64,000 nucleotides of DNA from Diadema setosum (GCA_033980235.1 CM067067.1:33056451-33120450); one strand, 5' to 3'; positions 47,251 through 58,554 are shown, counted from the first letter of the stretch. Numbers and translations: made by a program. The notes: generated by a model not told the origin, from the letters alone.

Positions 47251-47267
47251 CTTAAAGATAAACTCAT
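47251..47267 (-). CDS. CETN3: Centrin-3, exon 1 (start codon, 17 coding bases)
   Basis: On the minus strand ATG AGT TTA TCT TTA AG is followed directly by the donor GTAGGTGTG. It encodes M-S-L-S-L plus two bases of Arg, and joins exon 2 in phase to give M-S-L-S-L-R-S-D-F, very close to vertebrate centrin-3. Over the five exons the coding length is 17+136+115+192+44 = 504 bases, 167 residues plus stop, the usual centrin-3 length. Centrin-3 is a calcium-binding centriole/basal-body protein also linked to mRNA-export complexes. Intron 1 is 9.3 kb and filled with nested elements; the other introns are 2.4, 0.5 and 0.9 kb. Confidence 0.9.
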
Positions 47268-47350
47268 CTTGTAAACCTTGGATGACACGCCACAGGAATG
47301 TTGCTGTTCAAGGAGGATGTTTACTTATTCGAACTGGAAATGGCGCTCGT
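47268..47350 (-). promoter_or_regulatory. CETN3: Probable CETN3 5' UTR / promoter-proximal region
   Basis: Sequence directly upstream of the CETN3 start codon on the minus strand. It has a few CpG words (GAACGACGAGCGCC at about 47346-47359). No TATA box is evident. The transcription start cannot be fixed from sequence alone. Confidence 0.35.
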
Positions 47351-47932
47351 CGTTCGTGTTTGGTTTGGTTTGGTTTGGTTTTTTTGAACATTTACATGTA
47401 AGCAAACAAGCAGTAGAGGGCGGCAGGACCAACTTACCGATTTGAAGTCCCGATTTGAAGGACAATGTTGTTGTTTTTTTATGTTTGTTGTTCTTGTTTT
47501 TGGTTTGTTTTGTTTATGGGGGATGTACTTGATTTTGTTTGTTTTTGCCCTCAGGGTTGTCATTACGCAATTTTATTTTATTTTACTTTATTTTCATTTT
47601 TGTTAGCCTAATTTAAACAAAGGATTTTTTTCAAAGTGAAATACATAGTTTTCATTGTGATATCATCCACTTGCTTACGTTTTCAATAGACCATTTATGT
47701 TAAAAATGTAGGTAACCCAGGTAACCTATTATTATTATTCTTTAGCGTATGGATACTTTGTTGTTGCTTCTCCTACAGCCCAGAAACCTGCTCCCTCCCT
47801 TCGAGCTCTTTGGGAAGGAATTCACTTAGTTGTACAGTTGCTATAAGCATTGCAATTGTTTAAAAGTGGAAATCCATACCAAAAACAAATAATCTTTAAA
47901 AGAAAGCAAAAAAAAAAAAATCCCTACAGAAC
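47351..47932. other. Gene-free stretch
   Basis: Low-complexity GGTTT repeats (47358-47380), TTTGTT-rich and AAAA-rich sequence. No exon seen. Confidence 0.5.
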
Positions 47933-48370
47933 GTTGCAAAAATGAAAAATAAAAAAAAATCAGATAAGTAATAAGGAAGATATGACTTTTTTATTTTTTT
48001 AAAAACATTTCTTGACCAGTCCTTATGGATATTCAAATGAGCAAGTTGATAATGTCATGCATTCACAATTGTTCAATTATGTTTTACAGGAAATTCAGAA
48101 AATTTGTTATTTTTTAGATAACACAGATAAATGCATAATCCCATACCAATTGAGTGTCTTCAAGGCAAGTTCTATATTTATACAGCTGAATTATGAGATG
48201 TTTGTCATTTCTGTTGAATTTTTTTTTTTTTTTTAACAAGATTGTGATGGCATGACATTATCAACTTGTGGAGTTGAATGTTCATAATGACTGGTTAAGA
48301 AGCATTTTCCGAAAAATTTCACAATGTCATAATTTCCTTATTTCTCATCTGATTTTAATCATTTTTGCAC
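47933..48370. mobile_element. Foldback element with ~125-bp arms
   Basis: The left arm (47933-48060) ending GCAAGTTGATAATGTCATGC pairs with the right arm (48250-48370) starting GCATGACATTATCAACTTG. Outer parts also pair (TTGCAAAAATGA / TCATTTTTGCA; AATAAGGAAGATATGAC / GTCATAATTTCCTTATT). Arms are about 80% complementary, separated by about 190 bases. No frame. Confidence 0.75.
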
Positions 48371-48752
48371 TGTTGTGTTGGTAATTCTTTCATCTTTCTT
48401 ATGAAATTCACAAAATTCTATAGTTGCAACTTTTGTGAACAAAGAATGCATAAAATCTTAATACATTTATACAAAATCAGTGTGTTGAAATGTTTGTTAA
48501 ATATGAGACACAGGAAGTAGGCCCAACTGTTTTTCAGAATTTCTCCTAAACACCATGTGAAAGGTAATAAGTATAATCCCTCGGATCAGTGTTTGGACAG
48601 TTTTAGACTCTTACTATTGTCTGAATTTCATGAGTTCATCTTACACAAATCATTGGAACAAGAACAAGAAAATAATGTGAATGATCATGTCTTCTAGTTT
48701 ACACTTCACTTCTCATACTAAAGAAATAATGAATCCTTGTCACAAACTTATA

Positions 48753-48787
<35 letters not shown>

Positions 48788-51281
48788 GTATATATGTATA
48801 TATGTATATATATGTGTGTGTGTGTTGTCAAACATTCTTTATTGTGTTAATAAGTAATGTGATGTCACATGGAAAGCCTAGGTTGCATTCTTGGTTAAGC
48901 AGGCCCGGGCACAAGGCACAGACAAAATATATGTACTAGTATACAATGCATATGTGTATGTATGTATGTATATATATATATGCATAATTATACAGAACAA
49001 AACTCAAGCTCATGCTGTCAATATCAAGAGTTTATTCTGACACACAAATTTTCCGGCCTCCTCGATAAAGATTTTGGATTTTGAAAATTTGTGTGTCAGA
49101 ATAAACTGTCTATATTGACAGCACATGAGTTTGAGTTCTGTTCTATTTCTGATTTTAATTCTATCAACATTGACTACGATTTACTCTCTCTCTGTCTATG
49201 TGTGTAAATATAATATATATTATACTGTATATACATGTACACATTACATGAAATTCCATGTATTTACATATATATATACACACAAGTACTATATATAGTA
49301 CTTGCGTGTATACTATATATAATATATACATGTACTTATTGTCCTACAGCAGTCCAATAGCAATAGTCAAGAATGGCATCACACACACTCACACACACAC
49401 ACACATACATACATACACACTCAAAGTCAACAGCAAAGCATGTCTCCTGTTAACATCAACTTGAAGGTATGCTAATTCTCTCAAACATTGCCCATTGCAA
49501 GTATACAATGACAGAAGCTTGTACAAACTGATTAAGATGGTTCCAGAAGTGAAAATGTTTAATAATATTTTTTTTTCTTCATACAATGGTGATACCTTTA
49601 AGGTATCAGATTTCTCATTATGTACAGGCTTGCTTTTAAGAACCATCAAACAATTGTTTTGTTTGTTTTTTTTTCATTTAAACAATGTTTTCTTATACAT
49701 GTATTTACAGAATGTTCTGCATTTTTTTCTTTCTTCTTTCTTTTTTTCTCTTTTTTTTTTTCAAGTCATCATCTGAGCACTGGAAGGGAAAGTGTACAAG
49801 GCATGAATCTCAGTATCAATCACAAGTTCACCTGCACTGCTTTACATGTGAAGTTTTATATGCCCCTGCATATTTACAATGAACACACGTCCATGTACCA
49901 CATTTTCAAAGGGGTACATGTGTAATGAAAAAAAAAAAATAAATAAATACTTTCTATATACAAACAGTATGTACAAAAGTACTGAATACATCATCTTGCT
50001 TGAGTTGGCTTCAGTAAAGCAGTACAGGTAAAAATGTGTTACATTTGTCAGATAGTCATGACAACATGGCAGACAATTTCTTCCTCATTGAAAATTCAGC
50101 AAGTGGGGATTTCAAGGAAAAATTCATTCAAATCATGACTATTGGGTGAGTAGCAATGGTGGTAGCTTACAATGCTGCAATGTTGCATCATGGAAATAAC
50201 ACTTTTTTTTTTTTTTTTGCTTTGATCATCATAAAAGAAATTTACAATTATATAGATTTCTTCTTTTTCTTTTTTTTTTCTTTTTTTTTGGGTGGGGGGG
50301 GGGGGATGTTTGATTAACCATTCTTGGAGCCATGTTGTCACTTCACATATGAAATATTATATGCATGGCACAGTTTTGGCAGGATGAGGTGCATTCAAGT
50401 CGACTTCCAAATTCACAATTGAAACACAATGGACCATTTCTCTCATGTCAAGATGTGTTGGCTCATCGCAATTTCAAGAACTTGTTTTGAAACTTGTGCC
50501 TAGTCAACCACGAGTGGACAGTCTCTCTTCAGTTAATAAATTTTGATACCAATGTGTTTATCAATGAAGCAATTTTAGGAATTCATAAATGAACTTGCCA
50601 TGTCACTAATTTTGGATATTTCATATGCACAGCACAGCATTGACTTGAACAAAAATTGTCCAAGGATGAATGGCTTATAATATATTTATATCTAAAAACT
50701 TGGACTAAAACTGGCCCCAACCCTATTTGAATTGTCATGTAGCAGGTTTCAGTAGCTAAAGCAAAAACAGTACGATGTGCACGTATCAGAGAGTACTGTC
50801 CATCCACCCTTTTTGCACTGTGCCATGCATACATTGTGGTATGCACACTGGTCAGTGAAGGTATCTGCTCTCTTTCTCTTGGCTGCTAGCAAAGTATCTG
50901 TCCATCCTTCATTATTTATGAACTGTAGAGGAATTCATTCATCTGTAAAATCAAACAGACTGCTAAGCATGTGCCCTTTTGTTTAGAAACCAACCTACAT
51001 AAACATGAAGCTCTCACATTTTCTCACAATAGATTGTATAGTAAACGGCAAGGGCAAATGATGGTAATCTGTTTCATCACAAAGTATAATAAAAATTTAG
51101 AAACTATCTGTAGCATCATGCACAAACTCTGTGTTGCATGCTTTGACCATTACTCCCATGGCTTTTGCAGGAGTCCACTCACTAAATTTTCTGTAACACT
51201 ACTCACGTCCCCTCATTAAAGCAAATTTTGTTCCAAGAATGGACTTCAGAGTGGAAAAAAATTGTTTTCTATTTATCTAAG
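48371..51281. other. Gene-free stretch with microsatellites
   Basis: No supported exon. It holds (TA)n at about 48749-48818, CA/TA runs near 49378-49420, and T/G homopolymers near 49733-49762, 50203-50219 and 50268-50306. A long-stem hairpin at 48992-49144 is listed separately. Confidence 0.45.
48992..49144. repeat. Long near-perfect hairpin, ~61-bp stem
   Basis: AGTTTATTCTGACACACAAA (49028-49047) pairs with TTTGTGTGTCAGAATAAACT (49088-49107) without mismatch. The stem continues outward through GCTGTCAATAT / ATATTGACAGC to AGAACAAAACTCAAG / TTTGAGTTCTGTTCT. The loop is about 29 bases. If transcribed it would form a pre-miRNA-like or siRNA-type hairpin, or it is a tiny foldback element. Confidence 0.85.
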
Positions 51282-51558
51282 GTCGAATTGCTTGGGACGA
51301 AAGCAGCCAAGGCCGAGAGCAGATACCTCACCTTTGCCTGGATACAGAGACACGAACAACTTTCTGGCGACACCCATTGCTTGATAACCCGACTGATGGC
51401 AGGTTGATGGTTGATCTGTTCTCTCTGGATGATGACGCAGTAGCAGCAGCACATGACACGGCAGCGTTACACCAATGAGACGAGGATTGGGGTGTCGGGA
51501 TCAAAGTTGGTCCAGGCACAATGCAGAGGAATTAAATACAAAAGAAGAAAGGACTCTG
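51282..51558 (+). CDS. Candidate coding exon, unidentified
   Basis: A more GC-balanced island in AT-rich sequence. On the plus strand an acceptor (TTTCTATTTATCTAAG, ending 51281) is followed by an open frame of 64 codons (51284-51475) reading R-I-A-W-D-E-S-S-Q-G-R-E-Q-I-P-H-L-C-L-D, with an acidic M-V-D-L-F-S-L-D-D-D near its end and TGA at 51476-51478. A strong donor (CTG|GTAAGT) follows at 51559. A second plus frame is open for about 40 codons, and the minus strand has its own donor (GGCAAAG|GTGAGG at about 51335), so strand and frame are unsettled. No start codon, and no family recognised. It could also be an exon in the 3' region of the CREBZF transcript. Confidence 0.3.
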
Positions 51559-53036
51559 GTAAGTTACAGGAGCCAATTACAGCGAAGTCATCTCATATCA
51601 GGAGGCAAAGATTTCTTTTTTTTCTTTCCAAAACAATTTGCAAGCTTTGGCCTTCTTACATTATTTCTTTTTTTTTTAAAGTAGAAAGCCAAAAGACAAA
51701 GTGGGTAATTAATTTTATTATCTTAAAATAAAATGAATAAGGGAAGTATATGGAGGGACAGCACAGTAACATATTTGTGTTCATTTTTTTTTTTTTTTTT
51801 TGGGGGGGGGGGGGGGGGGAGGGTATATTTTTTGACATGTTCCTGTATCTGCAATTGATGAAACAAAACAGGTTTTTACAGTGAGTGTCTAATCCAGTTT
51901 GAAGGAAAATGACCATGGTCTATTCATTCTAGGATAAAGGCATGACTACTGCGAGTTTAAAGATATAAGCCATGTGCACATGAATATGACAAACACTGAC
52001 AATGAAATAGGAGGTGCGTATGATTCTCGAAAACATCAGATCAAGTTGTACCTCCTTTTTCATGTTCACTAGTTGCTTACCAACATATCAACTCAAGATG
52101 AACAGGAAACAGCCGTTCTGTACTGCCATAGTGAAAAATCTGGAAAACACAAAGCAATGCAAAAGTGTCAGTCTCTGTTTTAACCAGGAGCATTGCAGTG
52201 GCTGAAATCTGTAATCATATTTTCAAGTACAAGAGGGTAATTATGTTCATGCTGATCAAAATGCATAAAAAGTCAAACATCATAACATATACATTACAAT
52301 TCGTACATACTTTCCCAGCCACTGCAATGCAGTATATGCATACCAACACAAAATATTTTCCTTCCAGTGCTTTAACATACTAAGATAGCATGTATTCCAA
52401 CTGCATTTGCCTTCACTGACTGTTTCTGGCACAAATATCAAGGCTAACATCCCTCCTAATAAAATCAAAACCTATGCCACTTTGAGAGAATGTAAAATAC
52501 CAAAAATATAACATCAGTATCACTGTAATCTTGCTAAAAAACAAAAAAACAAATCAAAGTTCTCAAGTGTTGGGGTTGATTTGCTTATCTTTGTTTGTTT
52601 GTTTGTGTTTTTCAAAGGGATGCCAGATATGAATTTAGAAGCAATTGGATTACATGATTACTTACATACTTCAGAGTTCATCTGTGAAGTTGCCATAGCA
52701 GTAGACCTCCAATTACATGTTGGTACAACAAGACCTTACAGCATATTGGGTTGCCTCATAACAAACACTGTGGTTTAGTACAAGTATTATGTTCATTGTC
52801 AATGGTCTTCACATAGTTTTGAAGTTGACTTGTATAAGACTGCACTCTTAACATTCACAATAGGACAAGGCTGAACTGAGTAGATCACTACAAAATTATG
52901 TCATGAGATTCAAATGATTTTGAGATCGATCACATATCATGCCAGTGGTTGTTTTCACATGAAGTAGTGCACAAATAATGAGTGATTATGTACACAGATT
53001 CTGTATCTGTCCTAGATCAGCAGCAAGCTTTGATGC
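51559..53036 (-). other. CREBZF: Probable CREBZF 3' UTR and downstream
   Basis: Non-coding, AT-rich. On the minus strand the first clear AATAAA below the CREBZF stop is at about 51714-51719 (plus-strand TTTATT), which would give a 3' UTR of about 1.3 kb. T/G homopolymers at 51786-51820 interrupt the region. Confidence 0.4.
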
Positions 53037-54077
53037 TCATGAATCGAACGAACATTTTGCATTGCGTGAACATCTTGAACAAAACTCCAGTGAGGCTTGT
53101 GGGCCATTGACATGAAGACAAACACCCCCTGTCATTCCCTGAGATTCGGCTGCCTGCAGCCGGGTGGGATGCTTTGTTTTGGGAGTAGATGAACTGAGGC
53201 TAAGATTTGGGATGGGATTCATTGATTGCAGCAAGTTGGACAAGGCACTTTGGTTAACTAGCACCGACTTGTAGTACCTCAACTGCTCCTCCAACTCCGC
53301 TATTGTCTCTACATGTTCCTGATTGTCCTTACGAAGTGCTCGATTTTCCTTTTCAAGAGATGAATTTTGAATTTTCAGATCTTCCCACTCCTTTTTCTTT
53401 TTCAGTCTATTTTCTCTAGCAGCCAGAGCATTTTTCAGATTCCTAGACAAGGTAGGATCTGGGACATTCTCTTCAATTTTCTCCTCTTCAACCTGCAGAG
53501 CTTTCCTCTTTACACCACGCTTGTTAACTTTGTTTGACACAGCCTTTTGTCCATTACATGGATTAGAACCCATTTCTGGAGCCGGTGTGGTTGCTGTTGC
53601 TGCTTGGTGGGCTCCCCTGGAGAGTGGTGAAAGTGGCGCTTCTGGTCTGGGTTTATCTGGGACGGCTGATAGGAACTGTTCCCCATGGCTTGTGTCCCCC
53701 AGGTGCTCATCTCTGTCAGGGGACTCTGCAGCTGCTTCGTCTCCCTCTACCTGCCTTAGCAGGCTGCCGTACATTTCCTCTGGGTTGGTCAGTGGTGGAC
53801 TTCGCTGCATCTGCATGTCTTCCATTCCTTCAGAAAGGGGCGATGTCGGAATGTCGTCAGATGACAGAGAGCTTGGGCTGGCCTGGAGATGACTGGAATA
53901 CATTGCATCCTTCTCTCCACTGTTACTGACACTGTACAGATCAAGATCTTCGTCAAAGACTGACAAGGATGGAGTCATAGCTTTGAACATTCCATCCCCA
54001 TCACTTGTCATCAGGGACGACAGATCTAGATCAACCTGTGACCAGTCGGAGAATGCTGAATCGGCAAAATATGCCAT
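53037..54077 (-). CDS. CREBZF: CREBZF / Zhangfei bZIP transcription factor
   Basis: 346-residue bZIP protein in one coding exon. The start is the ATG at 54077; a TTG two codons upstream is not a plausible start. The N-terminal half is acidic, Ser/Pro-rich and probably an activation or partner-binding region (for example S-D-W-S-Q-V-D-L-D-L-S-S-L-M). The basic region (about residues 207-228) reads S-R-N-L-K-N-A-L-A-A-R-E-N-R-L-K-K-K-K and is followed by a leucine zipper to about 275. The C-terminal G-G-V-C-L-H-V then S-L-E-F-C-S-R-C is the signature that separates CREBZF from other bZIPs. As in human CREBZF, the Cys/Ser normally found before the basic-region Arg is Asn, a change associated with poor homodimer binding to DNA. 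Family role: co-regulator in the unfolded-protein and stress response. I see no D/E-H-x-Y HCFC1-binding motif. A good acceptor (CCCCTCATCGTCAG) lies at 54145, so the exon starts at 54144. Confidence 0.92.
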   Translation of the reverse strand: MAYFADSAFSDWSQVDLDLSSLMTSDGDGMFKAMTPSLSVFDEDLDLYSVSNSGEKDAMYSSHLQASPSSLSSDDIPTSPLSEGMEDMQMQRSPPLTNPEEMYGSLLRQVEGDEAAAESPDRDEHLGDTSHGEQFLSAVPDKPRPEAPLSPLSRGAHQAATATTPAPEMGSNPCNGQKAVSNKVNKRGVKRKALQVEEEKIEENVPDPTLSRNLKNALAARENRLKKKKEWEDLKIQNSSLEKENRALRKDNQEHVETIAELEEQLRYYKSVLVNQSALSNLLQSMNPIPNLSLSSSTPKTKHPTRLQAAESQGMTGGVCLHVNGPQASLEFCSRCSRNAKCSFDS

Positions 54078-54144
54078 TTCCAAGTTTTTCAGTTCTCAGT
54101 GCAGCTCCGGATATGTTGACCACTTTTCGAGCAGGCAGCACAAA
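54078..54144 (-). other. CREBZF: CREBZF 5' UTR in coding exon
   Basis: A minus-strand acceptor tract TTTCCCCTCATCGTCAG ends at 54145, leaving 67 untranslated bases before the ATG. This predicts at least one upstream non-coding exon. Confidence 0.55.
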
Positions 54145-54145
54145 C

Positions 54146-56696
54146 TGACGATGAGGGGAAATCTATATGTTGAATGTCCAAGGATGAAACAATATCCAAT
54201 GCGTTATGACAATGCAAGTTTTCTTTTAATTTGTTTGTTTGTTTTTAAATCGGAATTATCAATACATCAGACCTAGAGAAGAACTTAAATCGTAAGTATT
54301 CAGGGACCTGGCACCAGCTGGAAGGACAGTCAAGATGTGTTCTAGAAACAAGACAAGCAAAGTGATGAGAAGTCTTGTGTAATAGCTCAATTGAATTTCA
54401 TTCAGACTGAAATTGGATTTTGAACTACTGATTTTGATAGAAAGAACTACAATAGTAGAGAAAGCTAGAGTAGAGTCTGGAAGCAGCCCGTCATAGATGG
54501 CATTAGCACGGTTACAGGGCAGTGAGTGGTCATGGTCTGGAAATCTAGAGAGTAAGAAACAAAAGTAAATGACTAGCTAGATAGATCATGGCGTTAATAA
54601 GAGGAATATAGGCAGACACAGCCCAGTTTCCAATGACAATTACAATACAAAGAAAGTCAGTACACAGAGGTAAACAATGATCATCTGACAAGCTGAAATT
54701 TTTGACCATTTTTTCACCATTTCTCGATGAAGTGACCCCTAACAATAGTATAACCATTGATAACTAGCCACACAATACAGCCACGATGACCACATTCAGA
54801 TACATTACAGGCCCTCGCTAGAAATTCTAGAGCCCATCTAGATTTCTAGTTCATATTGGAGTCGGCAGGCTTGCTGATAATGCTCTGACATCATGGATCA
54901 GAGTGACCAGTCATCAGAGAGTTTCGAGTGCACGCACAGTAACCTACAGTCTACAGTAGTACAGGCACATATGGTAAGGGTACCACGTATTGGCAGGGTA
55001 CCTCGACATCGGCACCTTGCATATCATAGCTGTTAGCGTATAGAACGTTAAAGCGCCATAAAGCTATGAAAATAATAATAATGAAGACGAAAAAACAAAA
55101 TCATTAAGACTAACAAACTAAACTAAACACGGTTCAGTTACACATCCACTTAGCCATGCTTAGTATGGTTGGCCCTACTACTCATCGACCACCTAATTTT
55201 TATCTGCCTGATTAAGAATATTTAAGACTGTAATTCACGTTAAAACTTGACCTACATGATTGAGAAAATCCGGCACTATCAAATGCTGTTGTCCCCTTTT
55301 CAGTTCGAAGTTTCAGTACAAAATTATCGCCGTCGAACTTGAGTGCCCTCTTTTCAGCTCCTCGCGGTGCCGCTGCTTTTTTTAATTGACCCCTGTTTTT
55401 GTATTGACAAAGCACACAAACCGAGCTGTATTGAACACCGTGCTGTATGAAGCTTTTAAGAAAATGCATTGACATTACATTACGTTTCGGTCAAAATATT
55501 CATTTGGTCAAAGCCAATACATTTTACTGTGCTCTGCGTGCAGTGCGTACTACTACTGTAGTACTAAGCGTGCTGTGTGCCAAAAAATACGCGGTTGGTT
55601 TCAAAAAGGGTGGTCGAAGTGTAGTAGAGCTATCAATATATAGTATCATAAATAGCAAACATGACCATGATGACACATGACTGTGAAATTCATGTGTTGT
55701 ATTACCTAGTAGTATGCTCAGTGCTACTATTGTTGAGGGAGGTGGTGTTGATGTTGAGCTCACCCTTATGTTAAGCCGATCCGATAGCCGCTCAAAGAAA
55801 ATGCATTGCACGCACTAAAGTAAAATGGCATTAATAAGCCTTATTTCACTAGCCTACGGAGATTCAGAATCAACAGGAGACGCGGTCACGATATTCGAAA
55901 CTGCATTATTTATGCCCTTGGCCCACGGCATATTTGAGGCAAAACTTAGGCGAATTTGTTCTATGTGCCTTGTTCTATACTTGTATACCTTTGGAATGAA
56001 TAAGCTGCAGATGCCTAGGCCTATGGTGATAATAGGCATATGATAGGTGCTATAAATTACAATAGGTGGTAAACTTTTACCCTCAATCATACACAGCTAC
56101 TGGCACTGTACTACCAGACTACTGACGTCCATTGTTAACTTTTGTGTAAATTTATAGCTATGCCTTAGCCCGACCAGACGCTGTTAATACGCTACGCAGC
56201 TACGTATGTACAGCGGCGACTGGGCTGTGTATAGTTAGCTATGCCTATGACCTACGTTACGTTGTCTTCCAAACTGAACGGTGAATACCAAATACGCTTG
56301 CTTTTGTGCATTAATCATTAAAATTAGTCTGTTAGCACACTGGTTAGTAGGCCCTAAAAACGTCTACAAAATTGTCTGGACTGGTAGTGGATAGCCGAAC
56401 TATTCTATCCTATCTCTGAATGCTGAAGCTATTACTCTCAATCATCAGTCGGGAACAGTGTAAAACAGTGTTTCCGACTGTTTGTCGTGACCATGACGTG
56501 AGCTTCGTCTACAATAACAATAACATTATCAGATTACGGTGGAAATCGTGCCGTCTTAAAAAAAAGGCAAACGCCTCCCGTACGGGTCGTAGACTCTAAC
56601 ACTCAGTAGATACTAACACTGTACAGTTACTGTTAGAAAGAATGAATGACAAAGAGTGAGATGACAGCTCAAAAATTGGGATATTACAAATCTTAC
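54146..56696. other. Predicted CREBZF 5' intron
   Basis: No coding exon seen. AT-rich overall with a slightly CpG-richer patch at 55310-55620. If the first exon at 56697 is right, this whole stretch is a 2.5-kb intron in the 5' UTR. Confidence 0.4.
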
Positions 56697-56900
56697 CGCG
56701 TCAAGAGGCCCTGCTTGGTTGGCAATTTCCGAGATTTACACCGTAGGTTGACAAACAAGGCAGTGGTCCGCAGAAAAATGTTCCACAAACGCTTTACCTT
56801 CCCTCGGCTCGGCCAGGTACAGAGTAAGTAAATTGGTATCAAACAACGGCAGCAGGGATGTTGCAACACATCCCAAAACATAGCAGACTACTTGTGTCCG
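56697..56900 (-). other. CREBZF: Candidate non-coding first exon of CREBZF
   Basis: On the minus strand CTCTTGACGCG is followed by a good donor, GTAAGA. The segment upstream is GC-balanced with several CpGs and lies just below two CCAAT boxes. The frame beginning with the ATG at 56881 runs into the donor and does not look like protein. The upper limit is approximate because the transcription start is unknown. Confidence 0.4.
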
Positions 56901-56935
56901 CAAGTCACGAGACACAATTTTTCGTCAGCTCGTGC

Positions 56936-56990
56936 TTTCATTGGCCGAATGTTATCAGGTGACAATAAGTCCACGCAATTCATTGGCTGC
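56936..56990 (-). promoter_or_regulatory. CREBZF: Two CCAAT boxes (NF-Y type), candidate CREBZF promoter
   Basis: On the minus strand CGGCCAATGAAAG (CCAAT at 56940-56944) and GCAGCCAATGAATT (CCAAT at 56982-56986), 42 bases apart, immediately upstream of the candidate first exon. Paired CCAAT boxes 30-45 bases apart are typical of NF-Y-driven promoters, including stress-response genes. Confidence 0.4.
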
Positions 56991-56999
56991 TATTATTAA

Positions 57000-58250
57000 A
57001 ACTATGACATCACTAAAGGCAACCAGCGCGAACCGGCTGCATTTCACCAACGTGAATGCAACGTTGCAACTGAGGAGGTATTATTTTGTTCAGTGCTGTT
57101 TCATTTATTCATCTGCCGCTCCCCTCTTTTTTTTTTTCTCTCTCTCTCCCTCTCTCTCTCTCATTCCCTAGCTTTTTCTTCATAGAATATTATTTTCCAG
57201 GTCCATACAAATACCGGTATAGGCACCTACATGCATTTTACCTCTGCACTTGTCAACTTTGATATTCAATATATGCAGTACTTATTCCCCAAAAATAAAC
57301 ATTTCCGCGTATACTGCTAATAATGATTTTATTGCAAAATATAACTACATATGTATATGTCTTATAAGCCATGAAGAATATACAGGAGTTTCATATGTTT
57401 CTAGGTTGAAAACATTATATGTATTTGACCTGCTGTTTGTATCCTATTTATATAAACTCGATTTGTAGGCCTATATAGTAAAAAAAAAATACATATATGT
57501 ACAGCTGTGGAATGATTTAAAAATAATAGTAAAACAAGTACATAAAATCTAAAGATCATTGTATGTATATATAAACCGTATCAGGGCAATTACCCCCCCC
57601 CCCCTCCAGTGCAATTACCCCCAGTTAAATACTGGTAAGTGATAAGGTTAGAGTATAAAGATCACAGTTAGGATTAGGATTAGGATTAGGCCGGGTCATA
57701 GGGGAAGGGTCCGGGCCGGGTAATTGCCCAGGGGGTAAGTGCCCAAGACCCATATAAACATATGCATGTACATATAAAGTAGGGTTCCTACCCCATATGG
57801 GGTCGCAAATGCGCCATCCACAGGACCCTAGATGGCTTTTACATCAGGTACATACATGTATTTAGATCATACCAAAAAATTGATTATTTTGTCATGGTAT
57901 CAAGCACAGCTAGTACACTAAATTACTTTCTGACGTTAATGTTTATACATATTTTTATTGGCAAATAAAAAACCATAATTTTCCTGGAAACCAATGAGGA
58001 ATTCAGTTAAACCATGGAGCTATGTAGGTTGTATCTCATGGTTAAAAAGATGTCATATCTGATTGTATTTAATCCATAATATTTACATGTAAGTACATGC
58101 AGTAATAAATATCGAGAATCTATTTTGTGTAATAGGAACCTTATCGAATATATATTCATGTATGTTCATATTGAGAAACATACGTGCATATAGAGAATAG
58201 ATACACATATAGTTGGAAATATGCCCTATCAGGAGGGTACCTCCCTTACT
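57000..58250. other. Gene-free stretch with small repeats
   Basis: Contains (CT)n at 57129-57162. An inverted pair, GGGCAATTACCC (about 57584) and GGGTAATTGCCC (about 57717), encloses a GGATTA repeat (57667-57690, four copies). No exon seen. Confidence 0.5.

Positions 58251-58300
<50 letters not shown>
58251..58300. repeat. (TA)n microsatellite
   Basis: About 24 TA units immediately left of the MITE at 58303. A second (TA)n with ATGTA interruptions follows the MITE (58515-58553), so the MITE probably split one microsatellite. Confidence 0.95.
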
Positions 58301-58302
<2 letters not shown>

Positions 58303-58303
<1 letters not shown>

Positions 58304-58510
58304 GAGTTTGTTCGCAAAAACCGATAAGTCCATTTTTGAAGATTTTGAAGTATGGTCTCTGTCATAAAGTACAAAATAATACCTTTTAAATGATATATTG
58401 GTCACTACTTAAAGGTGCATTTTTGAAGTTATGGTGAAATCGCAAAGGCTTTAATCGCAAATATCTCCATTTGACAAATATGGACTTATCGGTTTTTGCA
58501 AACAAACTCT
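58303..58510. mobile_element. 208-bp MITE with 31-bp inverted ends
   Basis: The left end AGAGTTTGTTCGCAAAAACC (continuing GATAAGTCCAT) and the right end, the inverse of AGAGTTTGTTTGCAAAAACC, differ at one position over 31 bases. It is inserted in a TA microsatellite, consistent with a TA target preference. No frame. Confidence 0.85.
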
Positions 58511-58520
58511 AAATACATAC

Positions 58521-58553
<33 letters not shown>

Positions 58554-58554
<1 letters not shown>

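Noticed and set aside
54078..54083. TTG as the CREBZF start
   Set aside because: An ATG two codons later fits normal eukaryotic initiation and the family N-terminus.
57667..57690. GGATTA repeats as an interstitial telomere
   Set aside because: The unit is TTAGGA rather than TTAGGG, with only four copies, inside a small inverted-repeat segment.
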